Source of the DNA: Beijerinckiaceae bacterium
GTDB taxonomy: Bacteria > Bacteroidota > Bacteroidia > Chitinophagales > Chitinophagaceae
Assembly (NCBI GenBank): GCA_903970475.1
Contig: CAJCIQ010000076.1
Location: forward strand, 1 to 52,150
Direction of reading: 5' to 3'
Length of the DNA: 52,150 nt
The translations under genes and the position numbers were made by a program. Shown here piece after piece: positions 8,283 to 15,333 of the stretch (the stretch's first letter is position 1; every line of letters starts with the position of its first letter). Below the pieces are notes generated by a model. It saw only the letters and a program-made list of their open reading frames with translations. It was not told the origin of the DNA and made no database searches.

Positions 8283-9629
8283 CTAGGCCTGCAATCCCAG
8301 CCTTCGGGATATATTGGAACTGAAACGGTTTTGGGGGTCGTATTTCCTTTTGACCAGGAGCCATTCGTTTACCTGGGGATACATTTCTTTAAATGTTTTT
8401 TCATCTAATACGGCATCCTTACCCAGGTAAATGCGGCCTCCGGCTTCCAGCACTTTTTGATCCAGTTTAGGCGTGAACGCCATTAGTCCGGGTGTAATGG
8501 GAAAATCTATAGCCAGTGTATATCCTTTGAATGGGAAGGACAACATTCCCTGTCCATTTCCCATTCTTTTAAATACATTCAGAAAAGGGGTACAGCCAGA
8601 AGAGGCTATCATGCTTAAAATCTCTGACAAGTGTTGTTTCCCATTTTCTTCTGGAATGACGAATTGGTATTGGATAAAACCCCGTTTACCATAGCCCCGG
8701 TTCCAATGATGTATGGCATCCAGGGGGAAGAAAAACTTCTCATAGTGAACATAGGTCTTAGGGGAGTTCTGCACAAAGGCAATAACCCGGTTGAGTATAC
8801 TTACGGTTAATTGGTTGAGGGCAAAGGAGGGTAGGAAAAAAGGCAAAGACAACTTTGATGGGGAATGCAACTTCAAAGGCTCGTTTTTGAAACGGTCGGG
8901 TAATTCCCGGAGACTGGCGGCATTGCCGAAGCTGATGACCCCACTGCCTTGTCGCTTCCCGGTAGCCAAAGCGTCTATCCAGGCCACGGAATAGTTATAT
9001 TCTGCATCGTACTTATCCAGGGTCTCCAACATATGATCCAGGTCCTGCACTGGGACGGATTTTTGCCTGAAATAGGTGGTTTCTATCCTTCTTAGTTGAA
9101 GTTCTACCGTCAGGATGAGCCCCAACAATCCCAGTCCACCAAAATTGGCCCAGAACAAGTCGGCGTGTTGTTCCCTGGAAGCCCTTACCTTCCTGCCATC
9201 GGCAAGTAGGATGGTGAAAGAAAGAACGGAGTTCACAAAGGATCCATCTATATGGTGGGCCTTTCCGTGTATGTCGTTGGCGATGGCTCCGCCTATGGTT
9301 ACATATTTGGTGCCCGGACAGATCATGGGAAACCATCCTTTGGGTGCAAAGATCCTGATGACCTCTTCCAAAGAAGTGCCTGCCTGGCATTCGAGTACGC
9401 CTGACAACTGATTCCAGGCTATAAAGAGGTGGTAATTTTCAGTGAGTGCCACGTATCCATGATCGTTCATGGCCTGATCCGCATAGCTCCTACCCAGCCC
9501 CCTGGCAATAAGGGGACTGCACTCCAGGGCTTCTGAAAAATCTATATCCCGGCGCAGACTAATGGTATTGGCTTCACCTACGGGGTAATTTCCCCACCCG
9601 GAGAGTTTGGCATTGGTTGAAGGCAACAT
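8283..9629 (-). CDS. FAD-dependent oxidoreductase, DprE1-like
   Basis: A 448-residue VAO-type flavoprotein. The N-terminal FAD-binding domain shows IARGLGRSYADQA (about 42-54) and PGTKYVTIGGAIANDIHGKAHH (about 104-125), closely resembling decaprenylphosphoryl-beta-D-ribose 2'-oxidase (DprE1). The C-terminal part resembles the ALO-type substrate domain. In Actinobacteria DprE1 makes the arabinan precursor; in Bacteroidota homologues are usually of unknown substrate, and no DprE2-like reductase is next to it. The cysteine targeted by benzothiazinones cannot be aligned confidently here. Its -7 box TAATTTAG ends 4 nt before the ATG. Confidence 0.83.
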   Translation of the reverse strand: MLPSTNAKLSGWGNYPVGEANTISLRRDIDFSEALECSPLIARGLGRSYADQAMNDHGYVALTENYHLFIAWNQLSGVLECQAGTSLEEVIRIFAPKGWFPMICPGTKYVTIGGAIANDIHGKAHHIDGSFVNSVLSFTILLADGRKVRASREQHADLFWANFGGLGLLGLILTVELQLRRIETTYFRQKSVPVQDLDHMLETLDKYDAEYNYSVAWIDALATGKRQGSGVISFGNAASLRELPDRFKNEPLKLHSPSKLSLPFFLPSFALNQLTVSILNRVIAFVQNSPKTYVHYEKFFFPLDAIHHWNRGYGKRGFIQYQFVIPEENGKQHLSEILSMIASSGCTPFLNVFKRMGNGQGMLSFPFKGYTLAIDFPITPGLMAFTPKLDQKVLEAGGRIYLGKDAVLDEKTFKEMYPQVNEWLLVKRKYDPQNRFSSNISRRLGLQA

Positions 9630-9633
9630 GGTA

Positions 9634-9641
9634 CTAAATTA
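9634..9641 (-). promoter_or_regulatory. -7 box 4 nt before the DprE1-like ATG
   Basis: On the minus strand the sequence reads TAATTTAG-TACC-ATG, a one-mismatch version of TAnnTTTG. With the usual 5-7 nt to the start point, transcription would begin at or beside the start codon. No good -33 TTTG was found at the usual distance. Confidence 0.4.
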
Positions 9642-9689
9642 CATATAATCATGTTTGCGCTGGTCGAAGCAGTATAGATATTTGGGAAT

Positions 9690-10568
9690 CTATGCAAAGC
9701 TGCCCTCGATTGCCCAATCACCTAATGCTGAGAAATGCCCGATTTCGCCCTGATGTCCCAGCAGGTGGGCAATCAGGGTGTAGATTTCGTTTGGTTGGAG
9801 TCCTGCTGATCTGAGATGTTGTATGGATGTGGATCCGGAGGATTTCGACAGTTTTTCCCCGTTAAGGCCTGAAAGCAGTTTATGGTGATAAAAATGGATG
9901 GATCCAAAGGCGTTTTCTCCCAGTAATTTTCCCAAATGATGTTGAGCGATCGTGGAGGGCCATAAATCTTTCCCCCTGACTATAAAATCTACGCCATAGT
10001 GTAGATCATCTATGACAGAGCATAGTTGGTAGGCTGGGAATCCGTCCCGCTTCCGAACGATGAAGTCGGTCAGGTTGTCTGGGAGGTAAACGGATTTTGC
10101 GCCTTGGAGGGTGAGGATTTGAATTTCCCGGCTCGGATCTGTGTACAACTTCCAGGAGACGTCCGGAGTGTCCAAGGGAATGTTGGCTCCCCGGCACCGG
10201 CAGATGTCGCCTCTTTGTCGATCTGATCTGGAACAGGAACAGGCGAAGACCTTCCCTTCAGCACGCAAATGGTCTAACGCCCTATTATATAATTCCAGAC
10301 GATGGGCCTGGGAGTAAGTGGATTCAAAATCGGTGAGGTCTCTTGGACCTTCGTCCCAGGGAATGCCCATGAAGCCCAAGGTGTCAAATATGTCCTGAAC
10401 ATAGGCCCTCCTCACCCTGTCTTTGTCCATATCATCTATCCTCAGTAGGATGGAGGCGCCTGCTTTTTTGGCCAGGGTGGCGGTGATGGCAAAAGAAAGC
10501 ACGTTGCCCAGGTGTAAGTAGCCGCTAGGTGTAGGTGCTATCCTGGTTTTGAGAAAATTGCGCGCCAT
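9690..10568 (-). CDS. gluQ: Glutamyl-Q tRNA(Asp) synthetase
   Basis: A 292-residue truncated glutamyl-tRNA synthetase without an anticodon-binding domain, the hallmark of GluQ-RS, which attaches glutamate to queuosine of tRNA-Asp. The HIGH-like motif is HLGN at 19-22 after RIAPTPSGYL, and the KMSKS-like motif is KLSKS at 239-243. The paired cysteines C110/C112 and C123/C125 correspond to the zinc site of GluQ-RS. It lies 60 bp upstream of the DprE1-like gene on the same strand; a separate promoter in the gap makes cotranscription uncertain. A shortened -7-like element (TAATTTG) ends 5 nt before its ATG. Confidence 0.9.
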   Translation of the reverse strand: MARNFLKTRIAPTPSGYLHLGNVLSFAITATLAKKAGASILLRIDDMDKDRVRRAYVQDIFDTLGFMGIPWDEGPRDLTDFESTYSQAHRLELYNRALDHLRAEGKVFACSCSRSDRQRGDICRCRGANIPLDTPDVSWKLYTDPSREIQILTLQGAKSVYLPDNLTDFIVRKRDGFPAYQLCSVIDDLHYGVDFIVRGKDLWPSTIAQHHLGKLLGENAFGSIHFYHHKLLSGLNGEKLSKSSGSTSIQHLRSAGLQPNEIYTLIAHLLGHQGEIGHFSALGDWAIEGSFA

Positions 10569-10646
10569 GGAGGCAAATTAGGGAAAAAACGGTCAGGATC
10601 AGGTAGTTTTCCGTGTTAGGTAAGTAAATATGTGTGCGTATAAAAT

Positions 10647-10665
10647 ATTGATTATCAATGATTAT
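10647..10665. promoter_or_regulatory. Palindromic candidate operator upstream of PorT-like gene
   Basis: ATTGAT-T-ATCAAT (10647-10659) is a perfect 13-bp palindrome, and TGATTAT is repeated exactly 10 bp apart (10649 and 10659), the same face of the helix. The AT-rich arrangement resembles Fur-type or FNR-half-site arrays without matching either consensus. It lies about 100 bp before the PorT-like start codon. Confidence 0.35.
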
Positions 10666-10766
10666 AATTAATAAATTGTAAATATAACGCACAGATTTTT
10701 AAATACAGGCAGGCTAAGTTACTTTTATACAAGACTTTTGATGTCTGTGCCCTAATTGAACGGTAT

Positions 10767-12209
10767 ATGCGTTACCTTTTTTTATTGCTTATCTTCTGTT
10801 GCTTACTCGGCGTAACGGATTCTATCCCCCGCATACAGGTGGATATGTCATCCGTTTTTCCTCATACTGCTGCTGCTTCAATTACACTTTCTTCTCCAAA
10901 TATGTCCGTTAAATCCGCTGCCTTGGGCAGGGAGGGTTTTTCTGATCCTAAATCACAGAAGGCGGCTGGACACCTGAAGGCTCTGGCGATCAGGTCCGGG
11001 ACAATGGCTGCAAAGAGGTTGGCGACCACGGCAACGGCGAGGATGGCGATCAAGGCGTCTGCTGTAGCAACGGCGAGATTGGCGACCAAGGCGCCTGTGG
11101 CAGCAACAGCGAGCGTAGCGATCATGGACGACGTGACGAGTACTACGAGGGAGAAAGGAATGTCCGCGGCCACCACCACAAAGATAAATGGAGAAATAGG
11201 GGAGATGCCCGCGGTCGATTCCGCCACGGCTTCGGCGCAAATGAGCGCAGCTAGCAGAAACGTGATCAGCGCAAACATGGCCACAGATAAGTTGGTTACC
11301 GCAAACATGGGCACTGGAAAGTTAGCTACCGGAAACGTGACCACAGATAAGTTGGTTACCGGAAAAGTGATCAGCGAAAGCGCTAGTACCGAAAGCGGGA
11401 CAGCCGAAAGTGCGACAACCGAAAGCGCTAGTACCGAAAGCGGGACTACCGAAAGCGCGGTCAACAAGGACATGGGGGCGGACCTGCAAATGTCCCCCTC
11501 AGAGAGCCTCGACAATAGTGTGATTGTGTTGTTCTCAAATGCAGCCTCAACAGTGCAAACCAAAAAAGTTGCCATCAGCGCTACTCCCCTTACGGCTAGT
11601 GAGCAAGCTATGGTAGATTCCATCCGTAACCGGCTTATGAATCCTCAGGGACTTCAGTTTATTGGAAGTGCGGGGTTGAACTGGGCAGGGGCCAAAGCCA
11701 CTGCGGCTGGGAGCGGACATGTGAAGGGTACGCCTTTAAATGGTTTTGATCTTGGACTATCGGCGGATATTCCCCTGAACAAAAAATGGTCCTTCCGTCC
11801 CAAGGCCGAATATGCATTTGAGGGTTTCCGTCCTGATGTAAATGGAACAGCGGTCAGTATACATGTAGCCTACTTTAGCCTTCCTTTGGATATGGTATAC
11901 CACAGTGATTGGGTAAGCCGCCGCTTTTTTGTGGGTGCCGGCCCTTATCTGGCGCATGCATTGTCAGGCACCTATACCTTTAAGGGAATAGATACAGACA
12001 TGCGCTTCGGGAATAATTACCCGGGTGGGGACAACCTCAGAAGTATGGATTATGGGGTCCATATGATGGCAGGCCTGCTGTTGGATAAGAATTTTGTATT
12101 GGGTACGCAGGTCAGATGGGGGCTGTCGGATATTGCACCCTCCGGCAACGGATCAGATATCCATACGCGTAGCGCAGGGCTTTTCCTGATGTATGTATTC
12201 AGGAATTGA
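10767..12209 (+). CDS. PorT-like outer-membrane beta-barrel protein with long repeat linker
   Basis: A 480-residue protein with a signal peptide (about 1-20), a long low-complexity Ala/Thr/Ser/Lys region (about 75-245) and a C-terminal barrel of the PorT/OmpA-like beta-brl type (about 290-480: FIGSAGLNWAGAK, LGLSADIPLNKKWSFRPKAEY, ending in LFLMYVFRN with the terminal aromatic expected of a barrel strand). The linker is made of three successive tandem-repeat arrays with units of 12, 10 and 5 residues, unusual for this family. The 3' end overlaps that of the convergent histidine-kinase gene by 11 bp. Barrel call from pattern; ligand or partner unknown. Confidence 0.72.
   Translation: MRYLFLLLIFCCLLGVTDSIPRIQVDMSSVFPHTAAASITLSSPNMSVKSAALGREGFSDPKSQKAAGHLKALAIRSGTMAAKRLATTATARMAIKASAVATARLATKAPVAATASVAIMDDVTSTTREKGMSAATTTKINGEIGEMPAVDSATASAQMSAASRNVISANMATDKLVTANMGTGKLATGNVTTDKLVTGKVISESASTESGTAESATTESASTESGTTESAVNKDMGADLQMSPSESLDNSVIVLFSNAASTVQTKKVAISATPLTASEQAMVDSIRNRLMNPQGLQFIGSAGLNWAGAKATAAGSGHVKGTPLNGFDLGLSADIPLNKKWSFRPKAEYAFEGFRPDVNGTAVSIHVAYFSLPLDMVYHSDWVSRRFFVGAGPYLAHALSGTYTFKGIDTDMRFGNNYPGGDNLRSMDYGVHMMAGLLLDKNFVLGTQVRWGLSDIAPSGNGSDIHTRSAGLFLMYVFRN
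11031..11138 (+). repeat. 36-bp tandem repeat, 3 copies, in frame
   Basis: Three 36-bp units start at 11031, 11067 and 11103, encoding 12-residue repeats beginning ATARMAIK, ATARLATK and ATASVAIM. The third copy has diverged. Confidence 0.8.
11271..11390 (+). repeat. 30-bp tandem repeat, 3 copies plus a degenerate fourth, in frame
   Basis: Units start at 11271, 11301, 11331 and 11361. They encode ten-residue repeats ANMATDKLVT, ANMGTGKLAT and GNVTTDKLVT, then a hybrid that runs into the 15-bp array. Confidence 0.82.
11376..11465 (+). repeat. 15-bp tandem repeat, 6 copies, in frame
   Basis: Six 15-bp units each begin GAAAG and encode ESAST, ESGTA, ESATT, ESAST, ESGTT and ESAVN. Copies 1 and 4 are identical, which suggests duplication of a three-unit block. 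Confidence 0.85.
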
Positions 12210-14493
12210 TTGCGGCGGCGGCTGAAACGTATGTGACGGTGGCGGCGGCTTGAAGTGGGACCGTAAAGTAAAACCGGGTACCGGAACCCTCCACACTATC
12301 TACCCAAATTCGGCCTTCATTCATTTCTACAAAGTCTTTGCAGAGCTTTAATCCTATGCCGGAACCTTTTTCCTGCATTAGACCTTTTTGGGAGACGAGG
12401 ATGGCAGAAAATACATGGGGAATTTCCGAGGCGGGAATGCCGGTTCCTGAATCGGTGACCATGATGGTGACTTCTTCGGCTTGAACCTTGCAATTTACGC
12501 TGATAAAGCCTGAAGCGGGGGTGTATTTTATTGCATTGGACAAAAGGTTGCGGATGACACAGCCCAATAAATCCGCGTCTGCGTAGACCATTACGTCTTG
12601 CGTGACTTCATTGCGGAAGTCTATTTCCTTATATTGGAGAATGGTATGATACATGTCTGCCGTGTCGGCCACTAATTCCCTCAAGGAATGCTCTGCTTTC
12701 TTTGGGTGTATGCGCCCTAACTTAGACCTGGACCATTGCAATAAGTTGTCCATGAGGTGAAAAGCATTTTTTGCTGATTCATCCAGGGCCGAAAGGCTTT
12801 TCTGAACTTTGTCCGCCGGCATTTCCCTGTATTTTTTAGAGAGCACCTCGGATAGGTTTTGAAACCAGTAAAGTGGGTTTCTGAGTTCATGGGCTATGAT
12901 GGAGAACAGGTGGTCCTTTTCCTGATTGGCTTTTTCCAATTCATGGTTTAGCATGCCTAGCTGCTGATTGGCTTTTTTCTTTGCGTATAGCCTGTTGTAT
13001 ACATAAAGACAAAGCACACAGGTAAAAGACAGGGCAATCACTACCAGCCATATGAAGGTGGTTTTGCGTTTGATCAGGGACTCCTTAAGCTCATTATCCG
13101 CCCGAAGTACCTGGTTGTCTTTTTCTTTCCTTTCTAAGTCAAAATTGACATTGAGAACGGTCAATTGACGGGCATTCTCCACATTGAGCAGCTTCTTTTC
13201 TGTTTCCAGAAGGGCTATATGGTATCCGAGGGCTGACTTGTAATCGCCCAAGCGGTTATAACACTCGAACAGGCCCTTATAAATATTGCTCAACATCTCG
13301 TCGTAACCGGTAGCTCCCAGTTTGGATAAACTAATCTGATAGTAGGAAAGGGCTTTGGAAACTTCATGCGCATGGTTATAAATATCAGCCAGGATAAGGG
13401 CAGCTCCAGCCAGACCAAATTCATAACCTGTTTGATCGGAGAGGAGATAAGCGCTGTCCAATAGCCGGATGGCTTTGTCATCCTCATGAAGGTCGCTGTA
13501 CAGGTTGCCCATATTATTGAGTGCCTTGACCATTCCTTTGGTATAGTGGACGCTCCTGCATAAAATCAAGGCCCTGTTGAAGTAGGAAAAGGCGGAATCT
13601 GTATTTCCCAGCTTTTGAAAGACCAGGGCTATATTGTTGCAGGATTTGGCTACCCCTTCCGGATTGTCCAGGTCCCCCCTGCATTCCAGGGCTATCTTAT
13701 CGTATTGAAGGGCTTTGTCGTATAGCCCCATTTGGAGGTAAAGGCTGCCCAGGTGAGAAGAAGTCTCCGCATATAAAACCTGATCGTGCAATTGCTCACT
13801 GAGGTGAAAGGCATCCAGGTAACATTGGAGGGCCTGGTCGAGTTTCCCTTCAGATATATAATTTTTACCCCTGCTGGGGAGCATGAGCAGGTACTGATGC
13901 AGGTCTTTATCCGTACGGCTGATGGATAAGGCCGTATCGTAGTATTGGCGGGCTTCTGAGAAGTTGCCTTTGGTTTCGTTAAACTTGCCTATATAGTACA
14001 AGGCATAGGAAAGGGAGGGTCGGTAACCATACCGGGCAGCCATGTCCCTTGCTTCTGTGAAATAAGTCAGTGCAGAATCATAGTGTCCCTGATCATAAAT
14101 GTTTTCCCCCATGTAGATGCGGGCCTGGCAGTAGAGGTCGTACAAATGATGGGTGGAAGCCATTTGGCCGGCTTTGGAAAACCAGTTGTATGCCGCTTCA
14201 TTATTGCCATTGAGTGCTTTGAGTTTGCCGATAACCAACCATGCTTTGCAGATCTGGGCTGCATTATTTTGAGATAAAGCCAATGTCAGGGCCTGCGTAA
14301 CTGCCTTTTGGGACAACTGGGGTGCATTGTTCAGCGTAGAATCTGCCAGTAGCAGCAGGCTGTCGGTTTCACTGGTAAGTTTGAGGTTGACCTGAGGATG
14401 CTGCCGGAAATTGGGAGAATACCATAAGACACCCAGGGCGATGGTCAGGATTCCAGCCCCTATCAGCCAGGTTGTTTTATTTGATAATCCCAT
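12199..14493 (-). CDS. TPR-containing sensor histidine kinase
   Basis: A 764-residue two-component sensor. A membrane anchor or signal segment (about 8-26) is followed by tandem tetratricopeptide repeats (about 50-440, with motifs such as EARQYYDTALSISR and KALQYDKIAL), a coiled region, a membrane helix (about 475-495), and a cytoplasmic kinase core: HisKA with phospho-acceptor H535 in IAHELRNPL, N box NLLSNAIKY, G1 DSGTGIP and G2 GSGIGLKLC. The sensory TPR domain is probably periplasmic. Its start overlaps the response-regulator stop by 17 bp, so the pair is translationally coupled. The 3' end overlaps the convergent PorT-like gene. Confidence 0.92.
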   Translation of the reverse strand: MGLSNKTTWLIGAGILTIALGVLWYSPNFRQHPQVNLKLTSETDSLLLLADSTLNNAPQLSQKAVTQALTLALSQNNAAQICKAWLVIGKLKALNGNNEAAYNWFSKAGQMASTHHLYDLYCQARIYMGENIYDQGHYDSALTYFTEARDMAARYGYRPSLSYALYYIGKFNETKGNFSEARQYYDTALSISRTDKDLHQYLLMLPSRGKNYISEGKLDQALQCYLDAFHLSEQLHDQVLYAETSSHLGSLYLQMGLYDKALQYDKIALECRGDLDNPEGVAKSCNNIALVFQKLGNTDSAFSYFNRALILCRSVHYTKGMVKALNNMGNLYSDLHEDDKAIRLLDSAYLLSDQTGYEFGLAGAALILADIYNHAHEVSKALSYYQISLSKLGATGYDEMLSNIYKGLFECYNRLGDYKSALGYHIALLETEKKLLNVENARQLTVLNVNFDLERKEKDNQVLRADNELKESLIKRKTTFIWLVVIALSFTCVLCLYVYNRLYAKKKANQQLGMLNHELEKANQEKDHLFSIIAHELRNPLYWFQNLSEVLSKKYREMPADKVQKSLSALDESAKNAFHLMDNLLQWSRSKLGRIHPKKAEHSLRELVADTADMYHTILQYKEIDFRNEVTQDVMVYADADLLGCVIRNLLSNAIKYTPASGFISVNCKVQAEEVTIMVTDSGTGIPASEIPHVFSAILVSQKGLMQEKGSGIGLKLCKDFVEMNEGRIWVDSVEGSGTRFYFTVPLQAAATVTYVSAAAAINS

Positions 14494-15121
14494 GTTGGAT
14501 GGCGTATCGGGTCAATTCCGAATTGGAGGTGAAACTCATCTTCTTCATGATGTTATTCCTATGGTTGCTCAAGGTGTTCTTCGAGATTTCCAATTTAGTG
14601 GCAATGTCCGATTTGCGGACCCCGGAAGCTAATAGGGAAAAGACCTGGAACTCCCGGTCTGTAAGTGTGGTATGGGGCAGTCGTTGGGCAGTACGGGGAC
14701 CTTCCATGACCATGGTGGCCATGATTTCCGTATGCAGGGGTGCGTAATATTTCTTCCCTCCAAATACCGTACGCAGGATTTCTATAATCTGCCTGGGTTT
14801 GGTTTCTTTATTGATATAGGCTGAGGCGCCATTAGTGAGCATGCGTATGGCATAAATCTCATCGGGGTTCATGCTGAAAATGACGACCGGAAGCTCAGGC
14901 CACCTGACTTTAATTTCGATGAGGACGTCCATGGTATCCTTTCCAGGCATGGAGATATCGAGTATCACCAGGTCATAGTGCTCACGCGTTAATTGCTCCA
15001 GCAACTCTTCTCCATTCCTGGCTTCTCCGGTTATGCATAAATCAGGGGTGGCATCCAGTATCATCTGGAGGCCGGTACGTACGACGGCATGATCGTCTGC
15101 TATGATGATTTTTTTTTCCAT
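14477..15121 (-). CDS. LuxR/NarL-type response regulator
   Basis: A 214-residue regulator with a receiver domain (D9/D10 acidic pair, phospho-acceptor D55 in LVILDISMPG, conserved Lys in YINKETKP) and a C-terminal LuxR helix-turn-helix (LTDREFQVFSLLASGVRKSDIA, then SKNTLSNHRNNIMKKM). ATG 15121 is chosen because it places MEKKIIIADDH in register with the family; the open frame begins ten codons earlier. It is the first gene of the operon with the TPR-kinase, and is divergent from the TonB-dependent receptor operon, which may be one of its targets. Confidence 0.92.
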   Translation of the reverse strand: MEKKIIIADDHAVVRTGLQMILDATPDLCITGEARNGEELLEQLTREHYDLVILDISMPGKDTMDVLIEIKVRWPELPVVIFSMNPDEIYAIRMLTNGASAYINKETKPRQIIEILRTVFGGKKYYAPLHTEIMATMVMEGPRTAQRLPHTTLTDREFQVFSLLASGVRKSDIATKLEISKNTLSNHRNNIMKKMSFTSNSELTRYAIQHGIIK

Positions 15122-15252
15122 GTATCGGGCTGGTAAAATTACTCGCGTCACTGTACCTCGGCTAAGGTTCTGGATTATCTAATTATTAAGTCGATTACAC
15201 ATCAAATAAATATAATTTATGTATTTAATTGAATTTCAATTTAAAAGAAGGG

Positions 15253-15271
15253 CATAGTCATTTTAACTATG
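15253..15271. promoter_or_regulatory. Inverted repeat between response regulator and TonB receptor operon
   Basis: CATAGT-N7-ACTATG (15253-15258 and 15266-15271) is a perfect 6-bp inverted repeat in the AT-rich divergent intergenic region, about 65 bp before the receptor start codon. It overlaps a second short repeat GTCAT/ATGAC. It is a plausible operator for the adjacent LuxR-type regulator or a phosphate regulator; no binding consensus is recognised. Confidence 0.3.
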
Positions 15272-15333
15272 ACCTAACTGCCCATCTTACTATTTGTCCC
15301 GCCTAAGCAGGAGGATAATTTCGCCTCGATTTA

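Noticed and set aside
11031..11465. Possible CRISPR-like array
   Set aside because: The repeats are directly adjacent with no unique spacers, lie in frame in a coding sequence, and no cas gene is present.
10862..11623. 253-codon minus-strand frame with hydrophobic repeats opposite the PorT-like linker
   Set aside because: It mirrors the tandem repeats of the plus-strand gene, has no promoter or family resemblance, and its hydrophobicity follows from the complement of Ala/Thr/Ser codons.
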